Source: CAYMOV01 sp964392085 (GTDB lineage Bacteria > Oederibacteriota > Muellerivitia > Muellerivitales > Muellerivitaceae). Taken from it: 23,401 nucleotides of DNA. The stretch's first letter is position 1, and each line of letters starts with the position of its first letter. The translations under genes were made by a program, and so were the position numbers. The DNA lies in the NCBI GenBank assembly GCA_964392085.1, contig CAYMOV010000036.1, positions 1-23,401 on the forward strand. The letters run 5' to 3'. Below, in pieces: positions 13,550 to 22,143 of this stretch. The notes beneath the pieces were generated by a model. It was not told the origin of the DNA. It made no database searches and worked only from the letters and a program-made list of their open reading frames with translations.

Positions 13550-15924
13550 GGTACCGACCTGGATCGCGTGTATGCCCCAAAGGCCCCCAGGGCGAGGAAG
13601 ACAAACGCGATGAAAAAACCCAGCCGGAGGCCGGTTGGATCGAACCGAAGGTCCACCTGGTGGACGCCTTCCGGGACCTGGATTCCGATCAGGACGCCGT
13701 CGCATCGGAGGGTCGGTCGGGCGATGTGATCCAACCTCGCCTTCCATCCCGGTAGGAACGTTTTTTGGACGACCAGAAGCCCTGGGCCGTTTCCCCGCGT
13801 CCTAATGGAAAGGCGGGTTTCCTCCCAGGATTCCACCTGGGCCGAACCGAGGCTGCCTGTCATGCTTATTTCGGGCGGTTGATCCAACCAAGCTTCCTTC
13901 AGGGGATCCAGCCCGGAACCTTCCAACTTGTCCAGGACGTCGGGCCAGGGAAGGAAGATGGTTTTTCCAACCCAAAGGGCCCTGGGAGCCACGGGGTCCA
14001 ATGTCCAGGAAGCCACAGGGCTCCGGGGATCTCTCCGGAACGGAGGGCCCACTTCGAGGGGAGCGTCCGACACCACCCGATCGATACCCAAAATCCGCAA
14101 CAGATCGGGGCGCTTGGTCCAACCCAAGGGATCCCGGTCCTTGTAAACCCAGGAAAACCAACCGAGCGCTTGGTCGATGTCCTCGTATCGGGGCACCGAT
14201 CGCCCTAGGTGCTGATTGAAGCCGGCAAAGCCCCATAGCATTTGGGTGTTGGGAAAGGCGAGGGAGCTTCGTGTGGCCGGGTCATAGGGACCCGCGTTCA
14301 GGGGGGTCCAGGACAAGAGGCGGTGTTTGGGTGGGTTAAAGGCGGGAGGAGCGAAGGAGTCCAGGGGGACCCTGGAATTTCCGTAGGGCATCCGGAAAAT
14401 CATCAGGTCCAGCAAGACCAGGGTGAGAATGCATGCCTTTTGGACCGGACGGGGAATCGAACGGCGGAACCCCACGACCAGCGCCAATGCGACGGACAAT
14501 GCCAGGGGAACCCAAACTTCCCACCGGGTGGGATCCAGGGAACGGGCGGCCAGGGCTAACTTGTCCGGAAAACGTGCCGCAAGCCGGGCGGCATCGGGTG
14601 CCGTCCCCGGGGATAGGCGGTGGAGGAAATCCGCGGCCGCTCGAACCCTGGATTGCCCGACCCCCTGGAGGAGGGACAAACCAGCTTTTCCGAGGGCCAG
14701 GATGAAAAACGGCACGCTCGCCAAGCCCCAGGCCCAACGTTGGGGGGCGCGGTCTCCCGGGGGCCCTTCGAAGTAGGAGTCCCAAGCCATGGCGGCGGCC
14801 AAGCCCCCTGCCCAGGCGGTCAGGTGCCACCAACGCGCGGGATCCCGGAACATCGAAAAGACCGGTAAGTGTTGGCTCAGTCGGTACAGGGGGGACCATT
14901 CGCCGAGGGCCATCGCGATCCCGATGGCCGCGAGAATTCCCAGGGTCGTCCGGCGGGGTTGGGGCTTTCGGAAGAAAAGGAGCATGAAAAAGAGGCCCGC
15001 GATGGAAAGGGAAGCCTGGGTTTCATTGAAATGGTACCGACCCCAGAAGTCGTTGACCCCGTCGTATTGGAATTTTCCGAAGAACCAGGGAAAGAAGAGG
15101 GTGACGGCGTTGGTGGGCCACCAGGAGTGGAAGAACCGGTCCACTTCACCCCAGGCGGGCCGCCAGGCCGGGTCGAAGAGGAGGCATTCCAAGGTATGAA
15201 GCCACCTGGGCGAGGATAAAGCCAGGGCGCCCAGGCAAAGAAGGCTGAAATCCCGGAGGGGTTTCAGCCGATCAGGCCCCGAAAGGCAGGCCCAACCCAA
15301 GAAAAAGACCCCTTGGATCAAGATCAACTGGAAGTGCCCCGTCAGGATCGACAGGCCCCAGAGGGCCGAGGCGAGCCACAGCCAAGGGGTCGTTCCGGGC
15401 TCTTCCCGCCGGTTCCAAGCCCAAAAAGCCCAGGGGAAAAACGCGTTGGCCCAAGTCAGGGGAATGTGGTCCAGGTGCACCATTTGCGTCCCGTTATAAG
15501 CCCAGAGGAAGGACAGCAGGATCGAGGCGCCGGGGCTCATCCGCAGGGAACGGCCCGAGGCGTAAGCGCCCAGGAGGATCAGCCAGAGGGGAAGGGCAGA
15601 CAATAGGTTGAGAGCCAAAGGGTAGGGGACATAGGCCAAGAGAAGCGCTGGGATGGGTGAGATCCAACCCAGGGGCGTCATGGCGGCGAAAGGCGCGCCG
15701 TTCAGGGCGAGGTCGGTGACCAGCGGAAGCCGCCCCGATTGGAAACGCCCGGCGGCCCAGTGGAGCACCGGATGGAAGATGACCCCAAGGTCCAGGCCGA
15801 CGAACACCCGCCGCGTTGGATCCAACAATTGCGGGAATACGAACAGCCAAGTGAGGGTGAGAAAAACAGCTGCCCAGGCGTCCGAACGCCATCGGGATTC
15901 TGCCGGAGGAGGGGGCGAACTCAA
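13546..15924 (-). CDS. YfhO-like GT-C membrane protein 2
   Basis: A 792-residue polytopic protein starting at TTG 15924, inside a TTGA overlap with the end of the DapF-family gene. Reading further upstream would only run through that gene in another frame. It has about 12-14 hydrophobic segments, beginning WAAVFLTLTWLFVFPQLL, and a C-terminal beta domain (QKTFLPGWKARLD, then DPTGLRLGFF). It pairs with paralogue 1: AYNGT, TWANAFFPW, SSPRWLHTLE, FPWFFGKFQYD, YHFNET and FRDPARWW recur with the same spacing, so the two arose by tandem duplication. The first outer loop carries VGLDLGVIFHP, whose Asp may be catalytic. It is probably a sugar transferase acting outside the cytoplasmic membrane. The operon position after a DapF-family gene is unexplained. 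Confidence 0.78.
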   Translation of the reverse strand: MSSPPPPAESRWRSDAWAAVFLTLTWLFVFPQLLDPTRRVFVGLDLGVIFHPVLHWAAGRFQSGRLPLVTDLALNGAPFAAMTPLGWISPIPALLLAYVPYPLALNLLSALPLWLILLGAYASGRSLRMSPGASILLSFLWAYNGTQMVHLDHIPLTWANAFFPWAFWAWNRREEPGTTPWLWLASALWGLSILTGHFQLILIQGVFFLGWACLSGPDRLKPLRDFSLLCLGALALSSPRWLHTLECLLFDPAWRPAWGEVDRFFHSWWPTNAVTLFFPWFFGKFQYDGVNDFWGRYHFNETQASLSIAGLFFMLLFFRKPQPRRTTLGILAAIGIAMALGEWSPLYRLSQHLPVFSMFRDPARWWHLTAWAGGLAAAMAWDSYFEGPPGDRAPQRWAWGLASVPFFILALGKAGLSLLQGVGQSRVRAAADFLHRLSPGTAPDAARLAARFPDKLALAARSLDPTRWEVWVPLALSVALALVVGFRRSIPRPVQKACILTLVLLDLMIFRMPYGNSRVPLDSFAPPAFNPPKHRLLSWTPLNAGPYDPATRSSLAFPNTQMLWGFAGFNQHLGRSVPRYEDIDQALGWFSWVYKDRDPLGWTKRPDLLRILGIDRVVSDAPLEVGPPFRRDPRSPVASWTLDPVAPRALWVGKTIFLPWPDVLDKLEGSGLDPLKEAWLDQPPEISMTGSLGSAQVESWEETRLSIRTRGNGPGLLVVQKTFLPGWKARLDHIARPTLRCDGVLIGIQVPEGVHQVDLRFDPTGLRLGFFIAFVFLALGAFGAYTRSRSVP

Positions 15925-16826
15925 ACGGGCCGGGGCGCGGCTTTTTCCAAGGCCGCGAGGGTTTCGCCGGAAAACTGTCCGACGCAAACTTCCTCCACGG
16001 GGCCCTTCATCGTGAGGCGGAATGCGGGATCCACTTTCAGGCTGAGGTCGCCGCCCGGCATATGGACCGTCAAGTCCCCGCCGGTTTTTCCGGTCTTGAC
16101 GCAGGCCGCCGCCACGGCGCAGGACGAGGAACCCGAGGCCAGGGTATAACCGGCTCCACGCTCCCAAATCCGGATTGAGACCTCCCGGGGGTTGTCCACC
16201 CGGGCGAATTGGACGTTGGAACGGTTGGGGAAAGCCGGGTGGTTCTCCAGGGCAGGGCCCCAGCGTTGGATGTCGAGGTCGTCGAGCTTGTCCAGGAACA
16301 CCACGCAGTGTGGGTTGCCTACGCTCACGCAGGTTACCTGCATGGTCTTATTTTCCACCCCGTCGGAGACTTCCAGCGGCTTCAACACCATCTCCCCTTG
16401 GAACCCGGAGACGGGGATCTTGGCCGCGTCGAAGGTGGCTTCGCCCATCTCTACCGTCACCGCGGCGGCCTTGCCCACCACGAGGTGGAGCTGGGCTTGG
16501 ACCCGCCCCCCCAACGTGTCGATCGGGAACAGGGCCTTTTCGGTGTACTCGTGCTCGAAGAGGAACTTGCAGAAAATCCGGAGGCCGTTGCCGCTCTTCT
16601 CGGCCTCGCTGCCGTCGGGGTTCCAGATCTGGAGGCGGGCCTCGGCGGTACTTCCGGGAGCGGGGGGGTGGTAGGCCAGGAGGCCGTCGGAACCCACGCC
16701 CGTATGGCGGTCGCATATGCGGCGGGCGGTTTCGGGGGTCAGCCCGAACGAGAGGACCCGGGGGTCCATGACCAGGTAATCATTGCCGAGGCCGTGGGAC
16801 CGGACGAATTGGTTTCGGGTGAGCAT
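15921..16826 (-). CDS. dapF: DapF-family epimerase-like protein with altered active site
   Basis: A 301-residue protein of the two-domain diaminopimelate epimerase fold. Conserved blocks are HGLGNDYLVMD, the GNGLR loop, VGNPHCVVF, NRSNVQFA and ERGAG. Classical DapF uses two Cys bases and two Glu. Here the first catalytic Cys is Ser (EKSGNG, S78), and the Glu after the second GAG is Tyr (GAGYT, Y227); the second Cys (C236 in SGSSSC) is kept. That argues against ordinary two-base LL/meso-DAP epimerisation, although a variant DapF-like subfamily with this pattern may exist. It might act on another amino acid or use a one-base mechanism. ATG 16826 is preferred over ATG 16832 because GGGAGG lies directly against the latter. 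It is first in a three-gene unit with the two YfhO-like genes. The gene symbol denotes the family only. Confidence 0.75.
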   Translation of the reverse strand: MLTRNQFVRSHGLGNDYLVMDPRVLSFGLTPETARRICDRHTGVGSDGLLAYHPPAPGSTAEARLQIWNPDGSEAEKSGNGLRIFCKFLFEHEYTEKALFPIDTLGGRVQAQLHLVVGKAAAVTVEMGEATFDAAKIPVSGFQGEMVLKPLEVSDGVENKTMQVTCVSVGNPHCVVFLDKLDDLDIQRWGPALENHPAFPNRSNVQFARVDNPREVSIRIWERGAGYTLASGSSSCAVAAACVKTGKTGGDLTVHMPGGDLSLKVDPAFRLTMKGPVEEVCVGQFSGETLAALEKAAPRPV

Positions 16827-16855
16827 GGGCATCCTCCCGGAAGGGGTGGGGAGCC

Positions 16856-16892
16856 ATTATATGAGGAGGATTTGTAGACCTCCAATAGGTCT
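16856..16892 (-). promoter_or_regulatory. Promoter with overlapping palindrome for the DapF-family gene
   Basis: On the minus strand a perfect -10 TATAAT (16861 down to 16856) is preceded by TTGGAG (16885-16880) at 18 bp. The inverted repeat AGACCT (16876-16881) / AGGTCT (16887-16892), with a 5-bp centre, covers the -35 region and looks like an operator. The remainder of the 203-bp gap to the gene at 17030 holds no terminator or gene that I can see. Confidence 0.55.
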
Positions 16893-17029
16893 TTCTCATA
16901 GCGGGCCGTTCCCTCGGGCCCAAACCAATCGATCAAACGGCCTGGGGGCCTTCGAAACGCGTCAGGGTCCCAAAGGCCGGGAATGATTGGCCGTACCGGG
17001 GTGGGTGAGCGCCCTTAGGTTGGGGAGGT

Positions 17030-17800
17030 TTAAAGGAGGTTCGCCAAGTCGGAACGTTGGAAGAACTGCACCCCGGGATCATCCAAATGGAGCCGGACCT
17101 TGACCGGGACCTGGGCGTCGTTGACGAGGGCGAACTCGTGGTACCGCCCCTCGGCGCCGCCCTCATAGTGCTTTTCCCAGGCCTTGGAGGGGATCCGGTG
17201 GGGAGACTCGGAAACGTTGGGCCCGACGGAAACCCCGATCTTATAGAGCTTTTGGGAGGCCAACTTGAGGTGGGCCGGGGGGAAATCGAGGAACTGGATG
17301 GCCACTACTTGGCCAGGATCCAGCGTGGACCTGTCCGGAAGGCCGAGGGCCTCGATCGGGTGGGTGTCCTGTTCGTCGAACCAAGGGTGCTCCTCGCGAT
17401 AGACGATGAAGGGCCAACTCCGCCGGGTGAGGGGCGCTTCCCCCGGGTCCAGGTGGAAATGCTCGGAGGGCTCCTCATCCTTGAGTTTGTTGAGCAGGTC
17501 GATGAGATAGCTGAGACCCTCCCGGTTGCCGGACAGGACCACCTCGTTCTCGTCGGAAACGTATAGGTCGAGACGGGACTCGGGGGACATGGGGGTGGTG
17601 AGGCCTATGGTGTCCAAGTGGACCGGGATGGTCTCAAGCTTTTGGGAGGCCAAGAGGAGGAAGTCGTTGCAGTTGGGGTCGTTCAAAAGGTTTCGGCGGG
17701 CATAGTCGACGCAGGTCTCGTAGGCGCGGTCGATTTGGCCCGGTTGGGAAAGGTCGAAGGGCGCGAGGATCTTTTGAAGGAGCTTTTCGTATTCATTCAT
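17030..17800 (-). CDS. Unrecognised 256-residue cytosolic protein
   Basis: No signal peptide or membrane segment, and I do not recognise the full length. The N-terminal third is helical (MNEYEKLLQKILAPF, then IDRAYETCVDYARRN). The centre (about 90-145) reads ENEVVLSGNREGLSYLIDLL, then EHFHLDP, vaguely like Imm32-type small domains with a GDxxGL strand-helix and an HxHLD motif; this is tentative. The C-terminal third is strand-rich with many His, Trp and Pro. ATG 17800 is chosen because the conserved-looking chain begins there and the upstream alternative is only a TTG. No Shine-Dalgarno site is seen. A CATAAT box (17815-17810) ends 9 nt upstream, hinting at its own promoter and a nearly leaderless mRNA. 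It lies 51 bp after YfhO-like gene 3 on the same strand. Confidence 0.6.
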   Translation of the reverse strand: MNEYEKLLQKILAPFDLSQPGQIDRAYETCVDYARRNLLNDPNCNDFLLLASQKLETIPVHLDTIGLTTPMSPESRLDLYVSDENEVVLSGNREGLSYLIDLLNKLKDEEPSEHFHLDPGEAPLTRRSWPFIVYREEHPWFDEQDTHPIEALGLPDRSTLDPGQVVAIQFLDFPPAHLKLASQKLYKIGVSVGPNVSESPHRIPSKAWEKHYEGGAEGRYHEFALVNDAQVPVKVRLHLDDPGVQFFQRSDLANLL

Positions 17801-17809
17801 GGCGGCTTT

Positions 17810-17815
17810 GATTAT
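17810..17815 (-). promoter_or_regulatory. Possible -10 box of the unrecognised gene
   Basis: CATAAT on the minus strand matches five of six -10 positions and ends 9 nt before ATG 17800, in the 51-bp gap after YfhO-like gene 3. No -35 box or Shine-Dalgarno site is evident, so readthrough from the upstream operon remains possible. Confidence 0.3.
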
Positions 17816-17851
17816 GGCAAAGGGGGGGAAGGCTGTCCAGGGACGCAACCC

Positions 17852-19885
17852 TTATGAAAGCCGGGCGTTTCTTCGAAAAACGATCAGGGAAACCATGAGC
17901 CAAATGACAAACAATCCTGGGATCCAGGGCCACCAGGCTGGCTTGAAGTCGAACAGGACTTGGTGGGGCCCGCTGTCCACCGCCACGGCCCTTGTGCCCT
18001 CGTCGCTGGTCAGCAGGATCCGGGGGATCCCGTCCACCCGGACCCGCCAACCCGGGTAATTGATGTCGGGAAAGGCGACCCAAGCCGGCCGAAGCATCTC
18101 GATCCGGTAGTCCTGAAGGTTGTTCCCGCCACCCTGGAAGTCGAAGGTCTTCAGGGCGCCGGGATCCGGAAGGAACATCCGCCGGGGTTGATCGCTGTCG
18201 AACCCCTCGGGGTTGATCCGGAGGGTCCGGAGGGCGGAAGCGGGCGGATCCAACTGATAGCGCCAGAGGGGTCCGTGACTCACCAGCCGGAAGCCGGGCT
18301 TCTTGCCAAGGTCCCGGTCGGAGAACAGGAGGTTCGCCCCAAGGTCCCGGCAGAAATCGTCTAGGGGCAGGTCCTGGAGCCTTCGATAGGACTCCAGGGT
18401 CAGGGGGTTATAGCCGGTGGCGGACCGGATCCCCAGGGAGAACGCCGCGTCCACCGGAAAATCCCCCCGAAATTCCTCCCGGCCATACCGAACCCGAAAG
18501 GGGAGGTGACCCGTCAAAAAATTGCGGGCGGGCGGCGGGTCCGGTTGGACTCGCTCCAACAAAGCCGCATTGGCCTTGTAGTTGAAGTTGTCAGCGGGCC
18601 CCGTGGAATAAAAATCCCAACCCAACCCCAACAAGGGCCCTACCAACATCAAGGCCAGGAGCGCCCCGGCGCCCCTCTTGGCCTGGGGACGATTCCGGAA
18701 AAAGGGCTGGGTCTTGGCCCCCAAACGCCCCAGTCCCAGCGCCGCCAGGGTCGAAACGGCAAGGGTGAACAAGAAGGTAAAGCGGGAGGGGACTTGTAGC
18801 CATGCGAACCCAGGCAGGACGCGGCAAAGGGCCTGGTGCAAGGGGAGGTACCGGCCGAATCCCAGGGCCAGGGCTCCCAGCGCCAAGATTCCCAGGCCGA
18901 TCCCCAGGCCGCCCTCCCCTAAGCCGACCAGGGCCAGGCCCAGGGCCCCAGGCCCCAGGTAGGAGGTCACCCCCTGGAATGGATTCTCGCCTCGACCATC
19001 GAGGTTCTGGAGGACCGTCCCCAAATCGGATCCGGCCGGAAGTCCATGGGTGGGTCGGAGGGCCTGGATCCAATCGGACGGGTTGAGGGAACCCCGGGCG
19101 TTGAACGCGGTGTAGGGGGCCCATTCCCTCAGCCGGGTACAGTGCCGGGCCAGTTCGCCCGCGGGCAGGGCGAGGAACCCGAGGGGCAAAAACCCCCAGG
19201 TGAGGGCCGTCCAAAAACGAAGGGGCGGCAAGCCGCCCTGGCGTTTTCCCGCGAAACGGAAGAGGGCGTAAAGCGCCCCGGTGTAAAACGAAGCCAGGGC
19301 AACCTGGAAACTTCCGGCTAAAAACAGGAGGGAGTACGCCAGGCCCGTTCGAAGGCCGTTCCGGGACGATGGATCGCGGGACGAGCGTTCGATCCACGCC
19401 AGGAACCAAGGGAAACAGGCCGCTGCCGCCAAAACAGGGGGGTGGATCAATTCGACCCAAAAGAACCCCGAAAGGGCGTAAAGGCAGGCGCCCAGGACCC
19501 GGGCGGGAGCTTTCAAACCCAAGGCCCTCAACCAACGGTCCATTCCCCAGGCGGCCAGGCCCAGGTGAAACCCCAAGAAGAGGGTGAGACCCCACCCAAC
19601 CGGGAAAAGAAGGAACGGGTAGAGGAATGGGTAAAACGCCATGGATTGGGGATCCGCCGCGAAGGGCTGTCCCCCGAAGGTCCAGGGGTTCCAAAGGGGG
19701 AAATCGCCCGAGGCGAGGGACCGGCGAAAAAAATCCCACCAGGGGCCGAATTGGCCGAGCAGGTCGTTCGTGAAGAAAACCCTGCCCCTCAAGAGCGCGG
19801 GGGCGAAGGCGAAGAGCGGCAAGACCCAATAAAGGAGAGCCATCCGATCGGGCCCCGAGCCCGAATTGGGGTCGGGATGCCTCAT
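17852..19885 (-). CDS. YfhO-like GT-C membrane protein 3
   Basis: A 677-residue polytopic protein starting at ATG 19885, in an ATGA overlap with the stop of paralogue 4. It has the standard YfhO first outer loop: FTNDLLGQFGPWWDFF, then SGDFPLWNPWTFGGQPF and ADPQSMAFYP. The ND pair is the likely GT-C catalytic carboxylate region. About 11-12 membrane helices follow, then a beta-rich domain ending in a last helix (WIPGLFVIWLMVSLIVF). It pairs with paralogue 4 (YALSGFFWVELIHPP, LLFLAGSFQVALASFYTG). It would transfer a sugar from a lipid carrier to an extracytoplasmic acceptor. Together with the upstream GT2 and flippase-like genes it forms a plausible three-component glycosylation operon. The acceptor is unknown. 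Confidence 0.82.
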   Translation of the reverse strand: MRHPDPNSGSGPDRMALLYWVLPLFAFAPALLRGRVFFTNDLLGQFGPWWDFFRRSLASGDFPLWNPWTFGGQPFAADPQSMAFYPFLYPFLLFPVGWGLTLFLGFHLGLAAWGMDRWLRALGLKAPARVLGACLYALSGFFWVELIHPPVLAAAACFPWFLAWIERSSRDPSSRNGLRTGLAYSLLFLAGSFQVALASFYTGALYALFRFAGKRQGGLPPLRFWTALTWGFLPLGFLALPAGELARHCTRLREWAPYTAFNARGSLNPSDWIQALRPTHGLPAGSDLGTVLQNLDGRGENPFQGVTSYLGPGALGLALVGLGEGGLGIGLGILALGALALGFGRYLPLHQALCRVLPGFAWLQVPSRFTFLFTLAVSTLAALGLGRLGAKTQPFFRNRPQAKRGAGALLALMLVGPLLGLGWDFYSTGPADNFNYKANAALLERVQPDPPPARNFLTGHLPFRVRYGREEFRGDFPVDAAFSLGIRSATGYNPLTLESYRRLQDLPLDDFCRDLGANLLFSDRDLGKKPGFRLVSHGPLWRYQLDPPASALRTLRINPEGFDSDQPRRMFLPDPGALKTFDFQGGGNNLQDYRIEMLRPAWVAFPDINYPGWRVRVDGIPRILLTSDEGTRAVAVDSGPHQVLFDFKPAWWPWIPGLFVIWLMVSLIVFRRNARLS

Positions 19886-22143
19886 GCCTCGGTGGGCTTC
19901 CGCCCGGAAAATAGGAATAAGGCCAGGGAGAGACACGCCCAAACCGAGAGGCCAGGGAACAACCAGGCTTTCCAAGGGGGAATGAAGTCGAATGAGATTC
20001 GGTGGCTTCCCGCCGGGACGAAAACCGCGCGGAACGCCTCGTTGGCCTCCAGGATGGGGACGCCCTGGCCGTCCAAGGTGGCTTTCCAGTCGGGATAACC
20101 GGCCTCGGTGAAGACGACCACCGCGTCCAAGGGCGCCTGCACCGACCAAGATTGGTGGTTGGGGTTCTCGTCCGTGAGCTGGTAGCCCAAGGTGATGGGT
20201 TTCGCGAGGGATTGAAGCGTGACGCCCGAAGGGGAAGGGGCCGAAAGGATGGACTCCTGGTATGGATTGAAACCCTGCGATTTCATCCGTGCGAGGCGCT
20301 GGTCGGGATTCTCCTCCAGGATCCATCGTTGGGGGGCATAGACCTGGGGTCGGGGCGACTGGGACTGGTAGACCACCAGGCCGTTCTGCTCGACGGGTTG
20401 GTACCCGGGAATGTCCTGCTGAAGCCGCCGGGGAAAGACCATCCGCTTCAGCGCGGTCAGGGCCGACAAGGCGGGAAAAGGAAGGCTTTCCACCTCGGAA
20501 TACCCTTTGAGCTTCAATGGGTTATAGCCGGACGGGACCTTGAGGCCGAGCGCGCAGGCTAAGTTGATGGGCGAATTCAACGCGTAGGTCGTTCCCTCCA
20601 TGTCGTACTTAATATTCAGGCTGGGATCCAGCCATTGGCGTTGTCCCGGCTCATCCTGGGGAAGGGAAGCCGCCCAGGTCGCCGCGGCCTTCAGGTCGAG
20701 GTTGGAGGACGGGTGGCTGGCGAAATCAGCCCAACCGCTCAGCACCAGGGGGGCGCAAAGACCGAAGGCGAGGAAACCTTTGCCCGCTTGGACGGTTTTG
20801 GTTTTGCCGAGGAGGGTGAGGCCGGCTGCCCCCAGGAGGAGGGCGAGGATTTCACGCCAACAGGCGACCGGGTTCGCCAACCCCACCAAGATCAACAGCC
20901 CCGCGTAGGACCAAACCGCGGTCCGCCGGCCCCGGGTTTCACCCACGGATCCCCAAGGCCTAGACAAGGCTTGGATCCCCAGGGCCGCGAGGGCCGATCC
21001 GGCTAGGGTGTAAAGGACGATATATCGGAACGGCGCCCGCAACAGGTTGAAACCGGGGACCAGGGTACAGACCCACTTGTGGAGGAAGAAATATTTACCG
21101 AATGCGGTGAGGAGTCCGAGGCCTCCCAAGGCACCCAGCGACCAGGCCAGTTTTTTTTGCCTTTCCCGGAACGCCCAGAAGAACAGGAAAGGGACCCAGA
21201 CACCTAGGTATCCGAAGTTGGCCAAGAAGTCGTTCCCGTAATCGGGTGTGATCTCTTGGATGGCCTGTTCCAGGGACTTGCCGGGGGGCAAGCCCACCCG
21301 TGGGAAGAGGAATTGCGTGATCGTGTTGGGCTGGAGGGACCATAAAGCGTTGAAATTTTCGTAACTCTCTCCGGGGGCGTTGTCCCTGACGCTGAGTTTG
21401 GAAAATTCCTGGGTGGGCCATACTTGCATCAAAACCACGGCGGATCCCAAGGCGATCCCAAGGACCCCGAGGATCACCTTGCGGCGGTTCGGCCGGGGCT
21501 CCGGGTCGTCCGACGCCCAAAGACGAGCCGAAGCGTAGGTGATTCCTGCGTAAAACGCCGTCAAGGAGATCTGGAAACTCCCCCCCAGGAACAGGAGGGC
21601 GAAGGCGGTCCCGGCCAGCCAGCCGCGACGGGCCGAGGGTTTCCGGACGAGGGCTTCCAGGGCGGCCAACCAAAAAGGGAACCAGGCGAAAGCCACGAGG
21701 ATCGGGGGGTGGATGATCTCCCACCAAAAATCCCCCGAAAGGGCGTAAATCAGGGCCCCCATCAGGGAGGCGGCCTCCGAGATCCCCAGGGTCCGGAGCC
21801 ATAGACGCATCCCGAGGGCCGCCAAGACCCAATGGAGGGCTGTGAACAGGCTCATGCCGAACCCCACGGAGAAGGGAACGGTCAGCCAGAAGAACGGGTA
21901 AAGCAATTGGTTCTGTAGGTCGGCGAAGAAGGGCTGGCCGCAGAACAAGGTGGGGTTCCAAAGTGGGAGGATCCCATGGGCGAGGGAATCCTTCAGGAAG
22001 ATCCGCATGGGCGCGAATTCCTGGATAAGGTCGTTGGCGTCATAAGAACGGCCCAGGAACAGGATGGGAAAGAAGGCCACGAGACCCACCGCCAGGATCC
22101 ACCCCGTCGAAACCCAGGAGGAGCGGGAGGGTTTGGATATCAC
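19882..22143 (-). CDS. YfhO-like GT-C membrane protein 4
   Basis: A 753-residue polytopic protein starting at GTG 22143 (GTGA overlap with the GT2 stop). The first hydrophobic segment is followed by YDANDLIQEFAPM, then HGILPLWNPTLFCGQPF, the YfhO/GT-C outer loop with a candidate catalytic Asp. Later blocks shared with paralogue 3 are YALSGDFWWEIIHPPIL, LLFLGGSFQISLTAFYAG and LLRAPFRYIVLYTLA. The C-terminal beta domain includes EAGYPDWKATLDGQGVP and FVPAGSHRISFDFIPPWK, then a final helix; this Pro-x-Trp-Lys-Ala beta unit is characteristic of YfhO. Acts in the cytoplasmic membrane with its active site outside. First of the YfhO-like proteins transcribed in this operon, directly coupled to the GT2 that could supply its lipid-linked sugar. 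Confidence 0.83.
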   Translation of the reverse strand: MISKPSRSSWVSTGWILAVGLVAFFPILFLGRSYDANDLIQEFAPMRIFLKDSLAHGILPLWNPTLFCGQPFFADLQNQLLYPFFWLTVPFSVGFGMSLFTALHWVLAALGMRLWLRTLGISEAASLMGALIYALSGDFWWEIIHPPILVAFAWFPFWLAALEALVRKPSARRGWLAGTAFALLFLGGSFQISLTAFYAGITYASARLWASDDPEPRPNRRKVILGVLGIALGSAVVLMQVWPTQEFSKLSVRDNAPGESYENFNALWSLQPNTITQFLFPRVGLPPGKSLEQAIQEITPDYGNDFLANFGYLGVWVPFLFFWAFRERQKKLAWSLGALGGLGLLTAFGKYFFLHKWVCTLVPGFNLLRAPFRYIVLYTLAGSALAALGIQALSRPWGSVGETRGRRTAVWSYAGLLILVGLANPVACWREILALLLGAAGLTLLGKTKTVQAGKGFLAFGLCAPLVLSGWADFASHPSSNLDLKAAATWAASLPQDEPGQRQWLDPSLNIKYDMEGTTYALNSPINLACALGLKVPSGYNPLKLKGYSEVESLPFPALSALTALKRMVFPRRLQQDIPGYQPVEQNGLVVYQSQSPRPQVYAPQRWILEENPDQRLARMKSQGFNPYQESILSAPSPSGVTLQSLAKPITLGYQLTDENPNHQSWSVQAPLDAVVVFTEAGYPDWKATLDGQGVPILEANEAFRAVFVPAGSHRISFDFIPPWKAWLFPGLSVWACLSLALFLFSGRKPTEA

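Noticed and set aside
13550..13747. N-terminal extension of YfhO-like protein 1 into paralogue 2
   Set aside because: Arg/Pro/Gly-rich shadow of the neighbouring gene. TTG 13549 in a TTGA overlap starts immediately before the first membrane helix region.
16739..16936. Small minus-strand frame with a protein-like start (IDWFGPEGTARYEKDLLEVY)
   Set aside because: It lacks a Shine-Dalgarno site, spans the promoter and runs into the DapF-family gene in the wrong frame. A decayed gene fragment cannot be excluded, but there is no support for one.
19886..20326. Long N-terminal extension of YfhO-like protein 3
   Set aside because: It overlaps paralogue 4 entirely and reads as Gly/Pro/Arg shadow sequence. 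The ATGA overlap at 19885 gives a normal membrane N-terminus.
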